Assembly: GCF_029760935.1 (NCBI RefSeq)
Contig: NZ_CP121684.1
Location: 2,666,001 to 2,730,000 of the forward strand
DNA: 64,000 nt
Direction of reading: 5' to 3'
Source: Lysinibacter sp. HNR
Lineage (GTDB): Bacteria; Actinomycetota; Actinomycetes; Actinomycetales; Microbacteriaceae
Shown here in pieces: positions 45,646-54,873 of the stretch. The position numbers and the translations under genes were made by a program. The notes beneath the pieces were generated by a model that was given only the letters and a program-made list of their open reading frames with translations, was not told where the DNA came from and made no database searches. Within the stretch, counting starts at the first letter, position 1, and each line of letters starts with the position of its first letter.

Positions 45646-47130
45646 ATGAGCCTTATTCGCCACTACATTAACGGAACCGAGGTGGGTGAAGTTATTCGCA
45701 CCCTCCCCGTCTACAACCCCGCAACGGGAGAACAGCAGCACGAGGTTGTCTGTGCCTCGGTGTCCGAGGTGGAGTCAGCCATCGCCGCCGCAAAAAAAGC
45801 TTTCCCCGCCTGGCGCGCCACGAGCCTCACCAAGCGAAGCGGCGTGTTTTTCCGTCTGCGCCACCTGCTGGTGGAGCGTCGCGCGGAACTGGCTGCAATT
45901 GTCACCAGCGAACACGGCAAAGTCCTCAGCGACGCCGACGGAGAGATCGCGCGCGGCCTAGAAAACGTGGAGTTTGCCTCCGGTCTCATCAATCTGCTCA
46001 AGGGGGACTTCTCCGAGCAGGTGTCGACGGGCATCGATATTCACCAGGTGAAGCAGCCCGTTGGTGTGGTTGGGGCCGTTACCCCCTTTAACTTTCCCGT
46101 GATGGTTCCCCTGTGGATGGTGGCAAGCGCTATCGCCTGCGGCAACACGGTGGTGCTCAAACCGAGCGAAAAAGACCCCTCGGCGGCGATCTTCCTCGCC
46201 AAGCTCTTCACCGAGGCGGGCCTCCCCGACGGTGTTCTCAACGTTGTGCACGGAGACAAGGTCGCGGTTGACACTATCCTCGACAGCCCCGATGTGAAGG
46301 CCGTCAGCTTTGTGGGGTCAACCCCCATCGCCCGCTCTATCTACCAGCGGGCAAGCGCCAATGGCAAGCGGGTTCAGGCGCTCGGCGGCGCCAAAAACCA
46401 CATGGTGGTCATGCCCGATGCCGACATTAACGGCGCCGCAGACGCCGCAATCTCCGCCGCATACGGATCGGCCGGTGAGCGCTGCATGGCTGTGAGTGTA
46501 TTGGTGGCGGTGGGCAACATTGCCGACGAGCTGGTCGAAAATATCCGCACCAAAATTGGCGATCTGGTCATCGGTGATGGCACTCACCCCGAGTCCGAAA
46601 TGGGACCCCTGATCACCCGCGAGGCCCGCGACCGGGTTGCCTCCTACGTGGCGAACGCCCCCGGCGAGGGAGCAACCGTGGTTGTTGACGGCCGCGATAA
46701 AAAGTTCGATTCAAACGGATTCTTCATCGGGGTCAGCCTGGTCGACAACGTGACACCCGACATGGCGGTGTACCGCGACGAAATCTTTGGCCCGGTTCTC
46801 GCGGTGGTTCGCGTGAACACCTACGAGGAGGCCGTCGAACTCATCAACAACAACTCGTTTGGTAACGGGGTGGCCATCTTCACCCGCGACGGTGGAACCG
46901 CCCGCCAATTCGAGTTTGATATTGAGGTGGGTATGGTGGGCATTAACGTGCCAATTCCGGTTCCGATCGGCGCCTACTCCTTTGGCGGGTGGAAAGATTC
47001 GCTCTTTGGCGACTCCCACATCTACGGCCCCGAGTCGATCCACTTCTACACCCGCAGCAAGGTGGTCACGTCTCGCTGGCCCCGGGCGGAGCAGTCACGC
47101 ATCGACCTCGGATTCCCCGGAAACCACTAG
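45646..47130 (+). CDS. mmsA: Methylmalonate/malonate-semialdehyde dehydrogenase (CoA-acylating)
   Basis: 494 residues. It converts malonate or methylmalonate semialdehyde, NAD and CoA to acetyl- or propionyl-CoA. Motifs: QPVGVVGAVTPFNFPVMVPL, SFVGSTPIARSIYQRASANG, LGGAKNHMVVMPDADI and the catalytic Cys in YGSAGERCMAVSV, with the His after GA/K typical of MMSDH. Its partner aminotransferase follows by about 45 bases, so together they can convert an omega-amino acid such as beta-alanine via the semialdehyde to acyl-CoA. Confidence 0.94.
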   Translation: MSLIRHYINGTEVGEVIRTLPVYNPATGEQQHEVVCASVSEVESAIAAAKKAFPAWRATSLTKRSGVFFRLRHLLVERRAELAAIVTSEHGKVLSDADGEIARGLENVEFASGLINLLKGDFSEQVSTGIDIHQVKQPVGVVGAVTPFNFPVMVPLWMVASAIACGNTVVLKPSEKDPSAAIFLAKLFTEAGLPDGVLNVVHGDKVAVDTILDSPDVKAVSFVGSTPIARSIYQRASANGKRVQALGGAKNHMVVMPDADINGAADAAISAAYGSAGERCMAVSVLVAVGNIADELVENIRTKIGDLVIGDGTHPESEMGPLITREARDRVASYVANAPGEGATVVVDGRDKKFDSNGFFIGVSLVDNVTPDMAVYRDEIFGPVLAVVRVNTYEEAVELINNNSFGNGVAIFTRDGGTARQFEFDIEVGMVGINVPIPVPIGAYSFGGWKDSLFGDSHIYGPESIHFYTRSKVVTSRWPRAEQSRIDLGFPGNH

Positions 47131-47173
47131 TCGTTCCGCACCGCTTCTCAACCGCACCACTCAAGGAGTCACA

Positions 47174-48565
47174 GTGACCCGCACCACCTATACCGACCGG
47201 CACGGCCAAGCCCACGAGTTTGGCGATGCCGCAGAAGAGCGCCGGGTGCGCTCCGACGACCGCAACCACGTTTTCCACTCCTGGTCTGCCCAGGCACAGA
47301 TCGATCCGCTCCCCATTGCCGCGGGCGAGGGGGCTACCTTCTGGGATTATGAGGGCAAGGCCTATCTCGATTTCAGCTCACAACTCGTCAATCTAAACCT
47401 CGGACACCAACACCCCGACCTGGTCAAGGCTATCCAGGATCAGGCCGGTCGCCTCGCAACCATTCAACCCGCGGTGGCCAACGACGTTCGGGGAGAGCTC
47501 GCCCGCCGTATCGCCGGGGTGGCCCCCGGTGACCTCAACCGGGTGTTCTTCACCAATGGAGGAACGGATGCCAACGAGTACGCCGTTCGGATCGCCCGCC
47601 AAACCACGGGACGCAGCAAAATCCTGTCGCAGTTCCGCTCGTATCACGGCTCCACCGCAACCTCCATCTCCCTCACGGGAGACCCCCGCCGCTGGGCAAA
47701 CGAGCCCAGCGACAAATCGGTTGCGCACTTCTTTGGCCCCTACGCCTACCGCTCCGCCTTCTACGCGGAGAACTCGGAGCAGGAGGCACAGCGGGCACTG
47801 GAACACCTGGAAAATGTGATCATCCTTGAGGGAGCATCCACCATCGCGGCCATCATCATCGAAACCGTCGTGGGAACCAACGGTGTTCTTGTTCCTCCGC
47901 CGGGGTACCTCCCCGGGGTGCGGGCACTCTGCGATAAGTACGGCATCGTCTATATTGCCGACGAGGTCATGGTTGGTTTTGGCCGGATTGGCGAGTGGTT
48001 TGCGGTAAACGCGTTTGACGTCACCCCCGACCTCATCACCTTTGCCAAGGGGGTTAACTCGGGTTACGTTCCCCTGGGTGGCGTGGTGATCTCGGAGAGG
48101 CTTGCCAAGCATTTTGATAACGTGGCGTTTCCCGGTGGGCTCACCTACTCCGGGCATCCTCTCGCGTGTGCCGCGGGTGTAGCAACGTTCGATGTTTTTG
48201 AACGAGACGGCATCCTCGAGCGGGTGCGCGACCTGGGAGAACGCGTTATCGAACCCACCATTACCCGCTGGCTTGAAACACATCCCTCACTGGGAGAGGT
48301 TCGGGGCAAGGGGATGTTCTGGGCGCTTGAACTCGTGCGCAATCGCGAGACCCGTGAGCCGCTCGTGCCCTTCAACGCTTCGGGCGAGGCCGCAAAACCC
48401 ATGGTTGCCCTTGCGGCGGCCTGTAAAGAGGCCGGGCTCTGGCCGTTTACTCACTTTAATCGGATGCATATAGCGCCGCCTCTCACCATTACGGAGGATG
48501 AGCTGGTGCGAGGGCTTGCGATCATCGATAAGGCCCTTGAGGCGGCTGACGGGTTTGTGGATTAG
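47174..48565 (+). CDS. Class III aminotransferase (omega-amino acid/GABA/beta-alanine type)
   Basis: 463 residues from GTG 47174, preceded by AAGGAGTCACA; an upstream reading inside mmsA is rejected. PLP-fold motifs: FFTNGGTDANEYAVRIARQT, SQFRSYHGSTATSISLTGDP, YIADEVMVGFGRIGEWFA with the PLP Asp and FAKGVNSGYVPLGGVVIS with the PLP Lys, then FPGGLTYSGHPLACAAG. The donor is probably an omega-amine such as beta-alanine, given mmsA upstream. It ends in a hairpin at 48586-48617. Confidence 0.92.
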   Translation: MTRTTYTDRHGQAHEFGDAAEERRVRSDDRNHVFHSWSAQAQIDPLPIAAGEGATFWDYEGKAYLDFSSQLVNLNLGHQHPDLVKAIQDQAGRLATIQPAVANDVRGELARRIAGVAPGDLNRVFFTNGGTDANEYAVRIARQTTGRSKILSQFRSYHGSTATSISLTGDPRRWANEPSDKSVAHFFGPYAYRSAFYAENSEQEAQRALEHLENVIILEGASTIAAIIIETVVGTNGVLVPPPGYLPGVRALCDKYGIVYIADEVMVGFGRIGEWFAVNAFDVTPDLITFAKGVNSGYVPLGGVVISERLAKHFDNVAFPGGLTYSGHPLACAAGVATFDVFERDGILERVRDLGERVIEPTITRWLETHPSLGEVRGKGMFWALELVRNRETREPLVPFNASGEAAKPMVALAAACKEAGLWPFTHFNRMHIAPPLTITEDELVRGLAIIDKALEAADGFVD

Positions 48566-48585
48566 GGCGTAGCGGGTTCTGCATT

Positions 48586-48617
48586 TGGGTTTGGTTAGTG
48601 ACCGCTAACCAAACCCA
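48586..48617 (+). terminator. Hairpin after the aminotransferase gene
   Basis: TGGGTTTGGTTAG (48586-48598) and CTAACCAAACCCA (48605-48617) pair perfectly over 13 bp with a six-base loop. It lacks a U-run but lies 20 bases after the stop, and it would insulate the CRISPR leader from mmsA transcription. Confidence 0.7.
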
Positions 48618-48958
48618 GTGAATGACCTGACAAAGCCACCAAAAGCAAGTGCTGCTCACGCTATTCATTGATAGGCCAATATCCTGCGCTGGCGTAGCGG
48701 CAGCAGCTTAATCCCTATGTTGGGCGTAAGGGGCTAGCTAGGTTATGCCTTGGTGAGAGCTTATTTTAAGAAGTAACCTCTAAAGAGAGGATCGGGAGGG
48801 TTCGTTTTTGCAATATGCCTATCTTGAAATTTAATTACGATTACGGGGAGTAGAAGTCACTGCAAGGAATTCAAGACATGAAAACTCTTATGACCACGCC
48901 GCTGTTCAAAGTGATGCTATTTGAGTGTTCGTCAGTGTAAAATACCTGATAGTAAAGT
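48618..48958 (+). promoter_or_regulatory. Leader of CRISPR array 1
   Basis: AT-richer than the neighbouring genes and without a supported protein frame. Its end, AAATACCTGAT (48940-48950) plus eight bases, is the same as in the leader of array 2 and at the same distance from the first repeat. Orientation is fixed by the repeat matching the I-E consensus left to right and by the only variant repeat lying at the far end. Confidence 0.75.
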
Positions 48959-49345
48959 GTCTGCCCCGCGTAGCGGGGATGATCCCTAGGAGACGAAGAC
49001 ATGATACGCATTCAGGCAGTCTGCCCCGCGTAGCGGGGATGATCCGTGGTCAGCGCGTGTTGCTGAGCTAGAAACTGAGTCTGCCCCGCGTAGCGGGGAT
49101 GATCCCGTCAGTTTCAAGGGTAACTTTTCTATCCTCCGGTCTGCCCCGCGTAGCGGGGATGATCCGGCGCGGGGCATGCTGCTGCACGCTCAGCTTTTGT
49201 CTGCCCCGCGTAGCGGGGATGATCCGGGCTGGCTGAGGGGTGGACATGGACACCCCTCGTCTGCCCCGCGTAGCGGGGATGATCCCCGCTGAACCTCGCC
49301 TGACTCTAGTAGAGGGTTGTCTGCCCCGCGTAGCGGGGATAATCC
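48959..49345 (+). CRISPR. CRISPR array 1, type I-E, 7 repeats / 6 spacers
   Basis: The repeat is 27 bases: GTCTGCCCCGCGTAGCGGGG then ATGATCC, at 48959, 49019, 49079, 49139, 49199, 49259 and 49319. The unit is exactly 60 bases, so spacers are 33 bases with the 27-base repeat. The stem CCCCGC-GTA-GCGGGG is perfect, as in type I-E repeats. The last repeat has ATAATCC, marking the trailer end at the right. The spacers are all different. The array points toward the cas genes but is separated from them by 2.5 kb. Confidence 0.97.
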
Positions 49346-49396
49346 GACCTCTTACCGACCACGGGCTCCCCCACGGGCGACCGAGTGCTAAGCAGG

Positions 49397-49615
49397 TCAC
49401 CGCTGAATCTCCGCCAACACATCCTGCTCCACCTGGTCTAGCGCTTCGGAGGCTTCACGGTGCAGCGCGGGAGCGGTCAGCATCGACATAGAGCGCAGCA
49501 CATCAGCCCCGGCGCCCTGGAACAAGACCACAGCTCAATGCATGGTGCTCAACTCCTGCCTCATGTGCTTGATACTACCCACAACAGCATGAGTACATTC
49601 AGACGTCAAGAGACG
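49397..49615 (-). pseudogene. C-terminal relic of an unrecognised protein, with an in-frame stop
   Basis: Leftward reading gives a protein-like end: CTHAVVGSIKHMRQELSTMH, then TGA at 49535-49537, then AVVLFQGAGADVLRSMSMLT, APALHREASEALDQVEQDVL and AEIQR, closing at TGA 49397-49399. Helical and heptad-like, it looks like genuine coding sequence with one nonsense codon. No family recognised and no start found; the upstream edge near 49615 is approximate. It lies between array 1 and the DGPF gene, together with other debris. Confidence 0.5.
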
Positions 49616-49774
49616 GGCTGGAATAGTGCAGAGGAATCTTGCGTTGAGGATATGAGAATTATGCAGAGGTCTGCGGCCGATTTTAAAAATGGTGTCGAAA
49701 TTGGTGTAACTCGTTCGCTGAACTTGTGAGCGGTAAAATTTCAACCGTTCACTTAACATCATGAAAGGAACACC

Positions 49775-50143
49775 ATGAAGTACGTTTTGATGTTCACCTC
49801 CAACCCTGAGCTTGATGCGGCTGTGCCGCAAGAACGCGTAGAGGCAGACATGCAGCGCATCTTTGAGTGGCATGAAGTCAATAGTGATTCGATCATTGAA
49901 GGTGGAGCAGCGCTGCATGGTCCCGATACCGCGACAACAATCCGGGCAAACAGGGGTACACCTGTAATCGTTGATGGACCGTTCGCCGAAACAAAAGAGG
50001 TAATCGGTGGCTTCACGTTGATTGACGTGCCCGATCTCGATTCAGCAATAGCACTGGCGAAAACCTGGCCGTCGCTAGAGCTTCCGGGTAACTCTGTCGA
50101 AATACGGCCAATGTATGACGAAGAAGAGTTGTTTGCACAGTGA
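49775..50143 (+). CDS. YCII-related DGPF-domain protein
   Basis: 122 residues: KYVLMFTSNPELDAAVPQER, ALHGPDTATTIRANRG, then the name-giving VDGPFAETKEVIGGFTLIDV and SLELPGNSVEIRPMYDEEEL. The ferredoxin-like fold has no known catalytic role here. DGPF proteins are encoded next to ECF42 sigma factors and are thought to be regulated by or to act with them. Its TGA overlaps the GTG start of the sigma gene. Start ATG follows ATGAAAGGAACACC. Confidence 0.92.
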   Translation: MKYVLMFTSNPELDAAVPQERVEADMQRIFEWHEVNSDSIIEGGAALHGPDTATTIRANRGTPVIVDGPFAETKEVIGGFTLIDVPDLDSAIALAKTWPSLELPGNSVEIRPMYDEEELFAQ

Positions 50144-51381
50144 ATGACCGAAAGATGGCGTCGGGTACAAGCGCATCTGACGCCATTTTGTCTCGCACTG
50201 TTCGCCAGGAGACTGCGAAAATCGTGTCCTCGCTCAGCCGCAGTTTTGGAAGTCTTGATGTTGCGGAAGATGCCGCTGCAAGTGCGATTGAGGAGGCTCT
50301 TGGCCATTGGCGTGTCCACGGGGTACCGCCACGGCCAGGAGCCTGGTTGATGACTGCGGCTCGGCACAATGCGATTGATGCCGTGCGGCGCACCCAAAGA
50401 TATCGAGACGCCCTGTCCAAGGTAGAGTCCAGCGACAGTATCCAATCCGCCTCATCTGAAATGGATGAGAGGGTGTCGCTGTTGTTTGGCTGCTGCCATC
50501 CCAGTTTGTCCCACGAAGCGCAACTTGCGCTATCGCTGAGGGCGGTGCTGGGTCTCACAACAGACCAGATTGCCAAGGCAACACTTGAGCCCTCATCGAC
50601 GGTAGGACAGAGAATCACGCGAGCCAAGCGCAAGATCGGCGCCGCAGGGGTTCCATTGCGTATCCCGGAACCTGAAGACCGATCAGCACATCTGGATATT
50701 GTGCTTACCGTAATTAGTGTGATGTACGATTCTGCTCATCTGCGCCCCGGTGCAACTGCCGATGTCGACCGCAATTTGGCTGACGATGCGCTCTGGCTCG
50801 CTGAGGTGGTTGCCGCTACTCTGCCTTCTGAAGCCGAAGCGCATGGACTCTATGCATTACTACTTTTTCATCGAGCCAGGGAATCAGCTCGATCTGTCAA
50901 TGGCGAGTTGGTTCCAATGATGCAGCAAGATCGCACGCATTGGGATTCGCGACTCATCGCCGCTGCCCATGACTCTCTCCTACAAGCAGCACACCTGCGC
51001 AACCCCGGCAGGTGGCAGATCCACGCTGCAATTGCCGCGTGTCATTCGGATGCGGCTCAGAATGAGTTGACCGATTGGGCGCAAATTCTCGCTCTGTACG
51101 ACATGCTGTTGGCGTATGACAAATCACCAATCGTTCTACTGAACCGTGCAGTTGCACTTGCAGAAGTGACAACTCCGGCGATGGCACTTGCCGAGACCGA
51201 AAAACTTGAACCGCATTTGAAAAACTACCACCTCTGGCACGCTGTTCACGCAGAGTTCTTGGAGCGGCTTGGGAGGCGCATTGAAGCTCAAAAAGCAGCA
51301 GAAACCGCTCATACCATGACTATGAACAAGGCAGAACGAGCGCTACTCCTCGCACGACACAACACGCAGAGAAACGACTAG
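50140..51381 (+). CDS. ECF42-type RNA polymerase sigma factor with C-terminal extension
   Basis: 413 residues, GTG start overlapping the DGPF gene stop. Sigma region 2 lies near residues 15-70 (FGSLDVAEDAAASAIEEALG, then HWRVHGVPPRPGAWLMTAAR and HNAIDAVRR). Region 4 is LRAVLGLTTDQIAKATLEPS and STVGQRITRAKRKIGAAGV. The C-terminal 200 residues are a TPR-like domain (LPSEAEAHGLYALLLFHRAR, PIVLLNRAVALAEV) that controls activity in ECF42. No anti-sigma gene is present, as usual for this group. Confidence 0.92.
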   Translation: MNDRKMASGTSASDAILSRTVRQETAKIVSSLSRSFGSLDVAEDAAASAIEEALGHWRVHGVPPRPGAWLMTAARHNAIDAVRRTQRYRDALSKVESSDSIQSASSEMDERVSLLFGCCHPSLSHEAQLALSLRAVLGLTTDQIAKATLEPSSTVGQRITRAKRKIGAAGVPLRIPEPEDRSAHLDIVLTVISVMYDSAHLRPGATADVDRNLADDALWLAEVVAATLPSEAEAHGLYALLLFHRARESARSVNGELVPMMQQDRTHWDSRLIAAAHDSLLQAAHLRNPGRWQIHAAIAACHSDAAQNELTDWAQILALYDMLLAYDKSPIVLLNRAVALAEVTTPAMALAETEKLEPHLKNYHLWHAVHAEFLERLGRRIEAQKAAETAHTMTMNKAERALLLARHNTQRND

Positions 51382-51482
51382 ATTCTGCCCTGCACGTCCG
51401 CGGCTGCCAGGCGGGAGCAGTCCACGACTGCGAGCCTGAGCAACCCAACCCTGCGGCGCGGTACTGAGAGCGACATCGTTGA

Positions 51483-51650
51483 CTACAGCGATAGTTGCTG
51501 ACGGGTTCGCGTCGCCCTGTCCGAGAGTTTACCGTGCTGTAACGCGACGAGTTCGTAGAAATCGGGCGCATACTTCGGGTTACCACGCGACTTCAACAGG
51601 TCGTGGTCATTTACCTTGCAATCGCTCGGCAGCAGCGCCTTGTTCCCTGT
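51483..51650 (-). pseudogene. Relic ORF, coding-like, family unknown
   Basis: A leftward frame between TAG 51651-51653 and TAG 51483-51485 reads TGNKALLPSDCKVNDHDLLK, then SRGNPKYAPDFYELVALQHG, KLSDRATRTRQQLSL. Its composition looks like real protein, but it has no start codon and no ribosome site. Further fragments may follow to its left in another frame (PQGWVAQARSRGLLPPG). Together they suggest one or two decayed genes between the sigma factor and cas3. No function proposed. Confidence 0.35.
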
Positions 51651-51670
51651 CTAGGCCAGTAATTGTAAGG

Positions 51671-51757
51671 GTCTACCCCGCGCATCGGGAATCACCCGTA
51701 AGGCATCATGTGCCCGACCCTGATTTGCTTGTCTGCCCGACTAGCGAGGGTTGCTCC
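51671..51757 (+). CRISPR. Fossil CRISPR unit of array-1 type upstream of cas3
   Basis: Two degenerate copies of the array-1 repeat lie at 51671-51697 (GTCTACCCCGCGCATCGGGA then ATCACCC; about 21 of 27 match) and 51731-51757 (GTCTGCCCGACTAGCGAGGG then TTGCTCC). They are exactly 60 bases apart, the unit length of array 1. A 33-base fossil spacer lies between. They are about 100 bases upstream of cas3 and in the same orientation as array 1. Confidence 0.6.
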
Positions 51758-51852
51758 GTCTCCCGGCAGTGGATGAGAGCGTGTTTAGGTTCAGCGTCAG
51801 TAGCTCCCATTAGGCTAACTTCAAAGCGATTTCTCAAAGAAAAGAGTTAGCT

Positions 51853-54800
51853 GTGATTCAGGATCCTGATGGTTATCTTGGTGCACTTTGGGCAAAGTCA
51901 AGCACAAAATATGGTTATCGTACTTTATTAATAGAGCATTTTTTCGATACAGCTGCTGTCGGCGAAAAGATCTGGGATGAATTTTTATCTGAGAGTTTCA
52001 AACAAGAATGTGAAAAAATTAGTGGCGGAAAAGGCCGAAGGTTTTTTGCATTCCTGTGTGGTGCTCACGATCTAGGCAAAGCAGCACCGGATTTCCAAGG
52101 CCGATACAATCACCCTCACCTAATTTCAGCAGTGCAGCAAACAGGGCTTAACTGGAACTTTACCCTCCAGACCAAGCCACAAAACGCTTTTGTTCGCCAT
52201 ACTGAACTTGGAGCAAGCGTCTTTTACGAATTAGCCACGTTAGCGGGCTGGTCCAAGAAATCAGCGGACTGGGTGTCAACGCAATTCCTCGGACATCACG
52301 GCACATTTACCCATTACCCTCAGGCTGAAAGTATTCGTGAAGCACTGGGAACAGACCCCAACTGGATTACCGCTAGAAACCAACTCGTCTCCGAATTCGT
52401 GCGAGCTCTAGGCGCGTCTTCGCTAGGAGAAATCTGCCCGGCTATCCCCTCTCCACGACCCGCGTTTCAATTAGCGCTCTCAGGTTTTATTGTGATGGCT
52501 GACTGGATCGCTTCAAGCAACCACTTCCCGGGATCACACTCTTTAAAAAATGTTTCTTTTAGCAATAGCCAGAATAAAGCGGCTCAAGCATGGGAGCTTT
52601 TTCAATTCCGCAAACGCTGGCAACCTCAACAAAACAGCAGTGATCCGGTTAGCAATTTCACCGAGCGCTTTGGTTTTGCTCCACGCCCATTTCAGACTGC
52701 GGCCCTCGAACATTGTCAATCAATGAAACAACCCGGCTTGCTCGTCATTGAGGCCCCAATGGGAGAGGGTAAAACAGAAGTCGCACTTGCCTGCGCCGAA
52801 ATCTTTGCCGCACGTTTTGATCTCAACGGCATCTATGTTGGCATGCCCACCCAAGCAACAAGCGACCCCATGTTTTCTAGAATTCTGTCATGGCTGGGAA
52901 CTCAGAGCACGTCGGTGGCGGTAGCGTTGCTTCACGGCAAACGCGAGTCAAACCCGGAGTGGGTCGCTCTCTCTCAAAAACTGAAAATTCAGCAGTTAAT
53001 GAGCGGCGAACACCATGACGATGATTATAACCCTAGCCAAACCTCCACCCATGAAGAACACAAAAAGAACGCAACGCCGCTAATAGAAGAGGTGCAGCAG
53101 TGGTTCCTCGGACCAGAACGCGGTCTTTTTGCACCAATCACTGTCGGCACAATTGACCAGATGCTTCGGGGCGCAGTCCGCATGAGACGAGTTTCGCTCA
53201 TCCATGCGGGACTCGCTAATAAAGTGGTAATCCTCGACGAAGTTCACGCCTACTCGATTTTCATGCAGACAATTTTATGTCGAATTCTTGCGTGGTTGGG
53301 AGATGCCGGCATTCCGGTTATCTTATTATCCGCCACCCTGCCACCCCACTTACGCTCTAACTTTATGAACGCCTACACGAGCGGAAGAAGAAAACCTCGA
53401 TCCAATTCATTTCTGAGCCAGAAAAAGCACGCCGAGCTAAAAGCGTCTACTATTGAAGACTCCGCTGAAGGGTATCCGCTCATTTCTTCGATTGAATTAG
53501 ATGCCCACGATCACTCTTCTACACTCTCTCATCACAGTCACCCAACACAGCAACTCCGCGTTGTCCTACGCCCTGACCAATCCCCTAGCTCACCACCCAA
53601 TGTTGGTGCTTTACTGCAAGAAGTTCTGAGCGATGGAGGCCGCGCCCTGGTTATTTGCAACACGGTGGCACGGGCCCAGGGCGTCTACGACAGCCTACGG
53701 GGTTTATTTAACGACAAAGAGTGTTTTCTTTTGCACTCTCGCTTCACCGCGGGGCATCGAGCAGAAAAAAGCGAACAGGCTCTCAAAACCCTCGGGAAAA
53801 ACAATCCTGCTTCAACCGCTCGATATATTTTAGTTGCGACCCAGGTTGCTGAACAAAGTTTTGATATCGATGTTGATGTTTTAATCACCGACCTTGCCCC
53901 CATCGACTTAATACTCCAACGAGTCGGTCGAATGCACCGTCACAGAAAACGAGACCCGTATCGACCCCAAAAACTGCGAACTCCCACCGTATACGTCACA
54001 GGTTATTCCACAAAAAATAGCACAAACCATTCCGCAATCGAGAGCAGTCTTTCCGATTCAGAGCCTGGAGTTCCCGCTTTTCCCTACGGTGTTGACAAAA
54101 TCTATTCTGCACCAGTTATGATGCGCACACTACTTCAACTGCGAGAAGCCTCTCAGCACAATGACTTAGTTATCCCACGTGACATTCCCGCCCTTGTCGC
54201 AGATGCCTATAGCGGGTTGAAAGATTCATCCGCTGATTCTTGGTTGTCCTCTCAAAGGCTACCAACGCCGTGGAAAAAGGAATGCAGCAGCCTTAGAGAG
54301 ACACGACAAAAAATTGATCAACTCTCCGCGGCACTCGCAGAAAATAATCTCATCCATGTGCCCTCCAAAGAAACCCTCATAGGCCTACACAGTAACTATG
54401 AGAACTTTGCGTCAGAAAGCGTGGTGGATTCTCTGGTTCGTGAGGGAGAGATGGCGGTTGAGGTGCACCTTTTAGTACGCAAAGAGAATGACCTCCTCAC
54501 CCTCAATAACACTCCAGTGGTTAAAGACGGCACCGTAGTTGACGAACTTGCTGATAACCCTGATCTCATCGACGAGATCATTGCCGCGGGAATCCGCCTG
54601 CCCTCATGGCCATGCTATAAGTCATCGTTAGGCGCAAAACTCAACCGGGATTCGTGTGAATGCTCAGGCTGCAAGAACACCCAAGCTGCTTATGCAATTA
54701 GCCCACGCCTCGAATTTAGCGTTGCTCCACGCCTCAAAAATCTGCGTGTTATTGAGCTCGACCCGCAAGACTTGTCCTTCTCCATTGGCACCAAAAAGTT

Positions 54801-54873
54801 GAGGTACGACCCGGAGCGAGGTTTACAAGACATCACTCCGAGTCGCAGCAATCCCCGCAAAGTGCGGGGCTGA
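51853..54873 (+). CDS. cas3: Type I-E Cas3 helicase-nuclease
   Basis: 1006 residues from a GTG start. An N-terminal HD nuclease (CGAHDLGKAAPDFQGRYN near residue 73, FLGHHGTF) is followed by an SF2 helicase: Walker A IEAPMGEGKTEVALACAE near 304, TVGTIDQMLRGA, DEVHAYSIFMQ near 462, LSATLPPHLRSN, ATQVAEQSFDIDVDVLIT and LILQRVGRMHRH near 690. The C-terminal domain follows. It unwinds and degrades target DNA after Cascade binding. A GC hairpin (54853-54869) overlaps its last codons. The 226-base gap to cas8e suggests separate transcription. Confidence 0.96.
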   Translation: MIQDPDGYLGALWAKSSTKYGYRTLLIEHFFDTAAVGEKIWDEFLSESFKQECEKISGGKGRRFFAFLCGAHDLGKAAPDFQGRYNHPHLISAVQQTGLNWNFTLQTKPQNAFVRHTELGASVFYELATLAGWSKKSADWVSTQFLGHHGTFTHYPQAESIREALGTDPNWITARNQLVSEFVRALGASSLGEICPAIPSPRPAFQLALSGFIVMADWIASSNHFPGSHSLKNVSFSNSQNKAAQAWELFQFRKRWQPQQNSSDPVSNFTERFGFAPRPFQTAALEHCQSMKQPGLLVIEAPMGEGKTEVALACAEIFAARFDLNGIYVGMPTQATSDPMFSRILSWLGTQSTSVAVALLHGKRESNPEWVALSQKLKIQQLMSGEHHDDDYNPSQTSTHEEHKKNATPLIEEVQQWFLGPERGLFAPITVGTIDQMLRGAVRMRRVSLIHAGLANKVVILDEVHAYSIFMQTILCRILAWLGDAGIPVILLSATLPPHLRSNFMNAYTSGRRKPRSNSFLSQKKHAELKASTIEDSAEGYPLISSIELDAHDHSSTLSHHSHPTQQLRVVLRPDQSPSSPPNVGALLQEVLSDGGRALVICNTVARAQGVYDSLRGLFNDKECFLLHSRFTAGHRAEKSEQALKTLGKNNPASTARYILVATQVAEQSFDIDVDVLITDLAPIDLILQRVGRMHRHRKRDPYRPQKLRTPTVYVTGYSTKNSTNHSAIESSLSDSEPGVPAFPYGVDKIYSAPVMMRTLLQLREASQHNDLVIPRDIPALVADAYSGLKDSSADSWLSSQRLPTPWKKECSSLRETRQKIDQLSAALAENNLIHVPSKETLIGLHSNYENFASESVVDSLVREGEMAVEVHLLVRKENDLLTLNNTPVVKDGTVVDELADNPDLIDEIIAAGIRLPSWPCYKSSLGAKLNRDSCECSGCKNTQAAYAISPRLEFSVAPRLKNLRVIELDPQDLSFSIGTKKLRYDPERGLQDITPSRSNPRKVRG

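Noticed and set aside
45958-47043. Minus-strand frames inside mmsA
   Set aside because: Shadows created by the high GC at third positions of mmsA.
46859-47173. N-terminal extension of the aminotransferase
   Set aside because: It lies inside mmsA in another frame; GTG 47174 has a good ribosome site.
47393-48283. Minus-strand frame of 296 codons
   Set aside because: Antisense shadow of the class III aminotransferase, without any family signature.
48986-49400. Minus-strand frames with repeated IIPATRGR peptides
   Set aside because: They are translations of the array-1 repeats, not genes.
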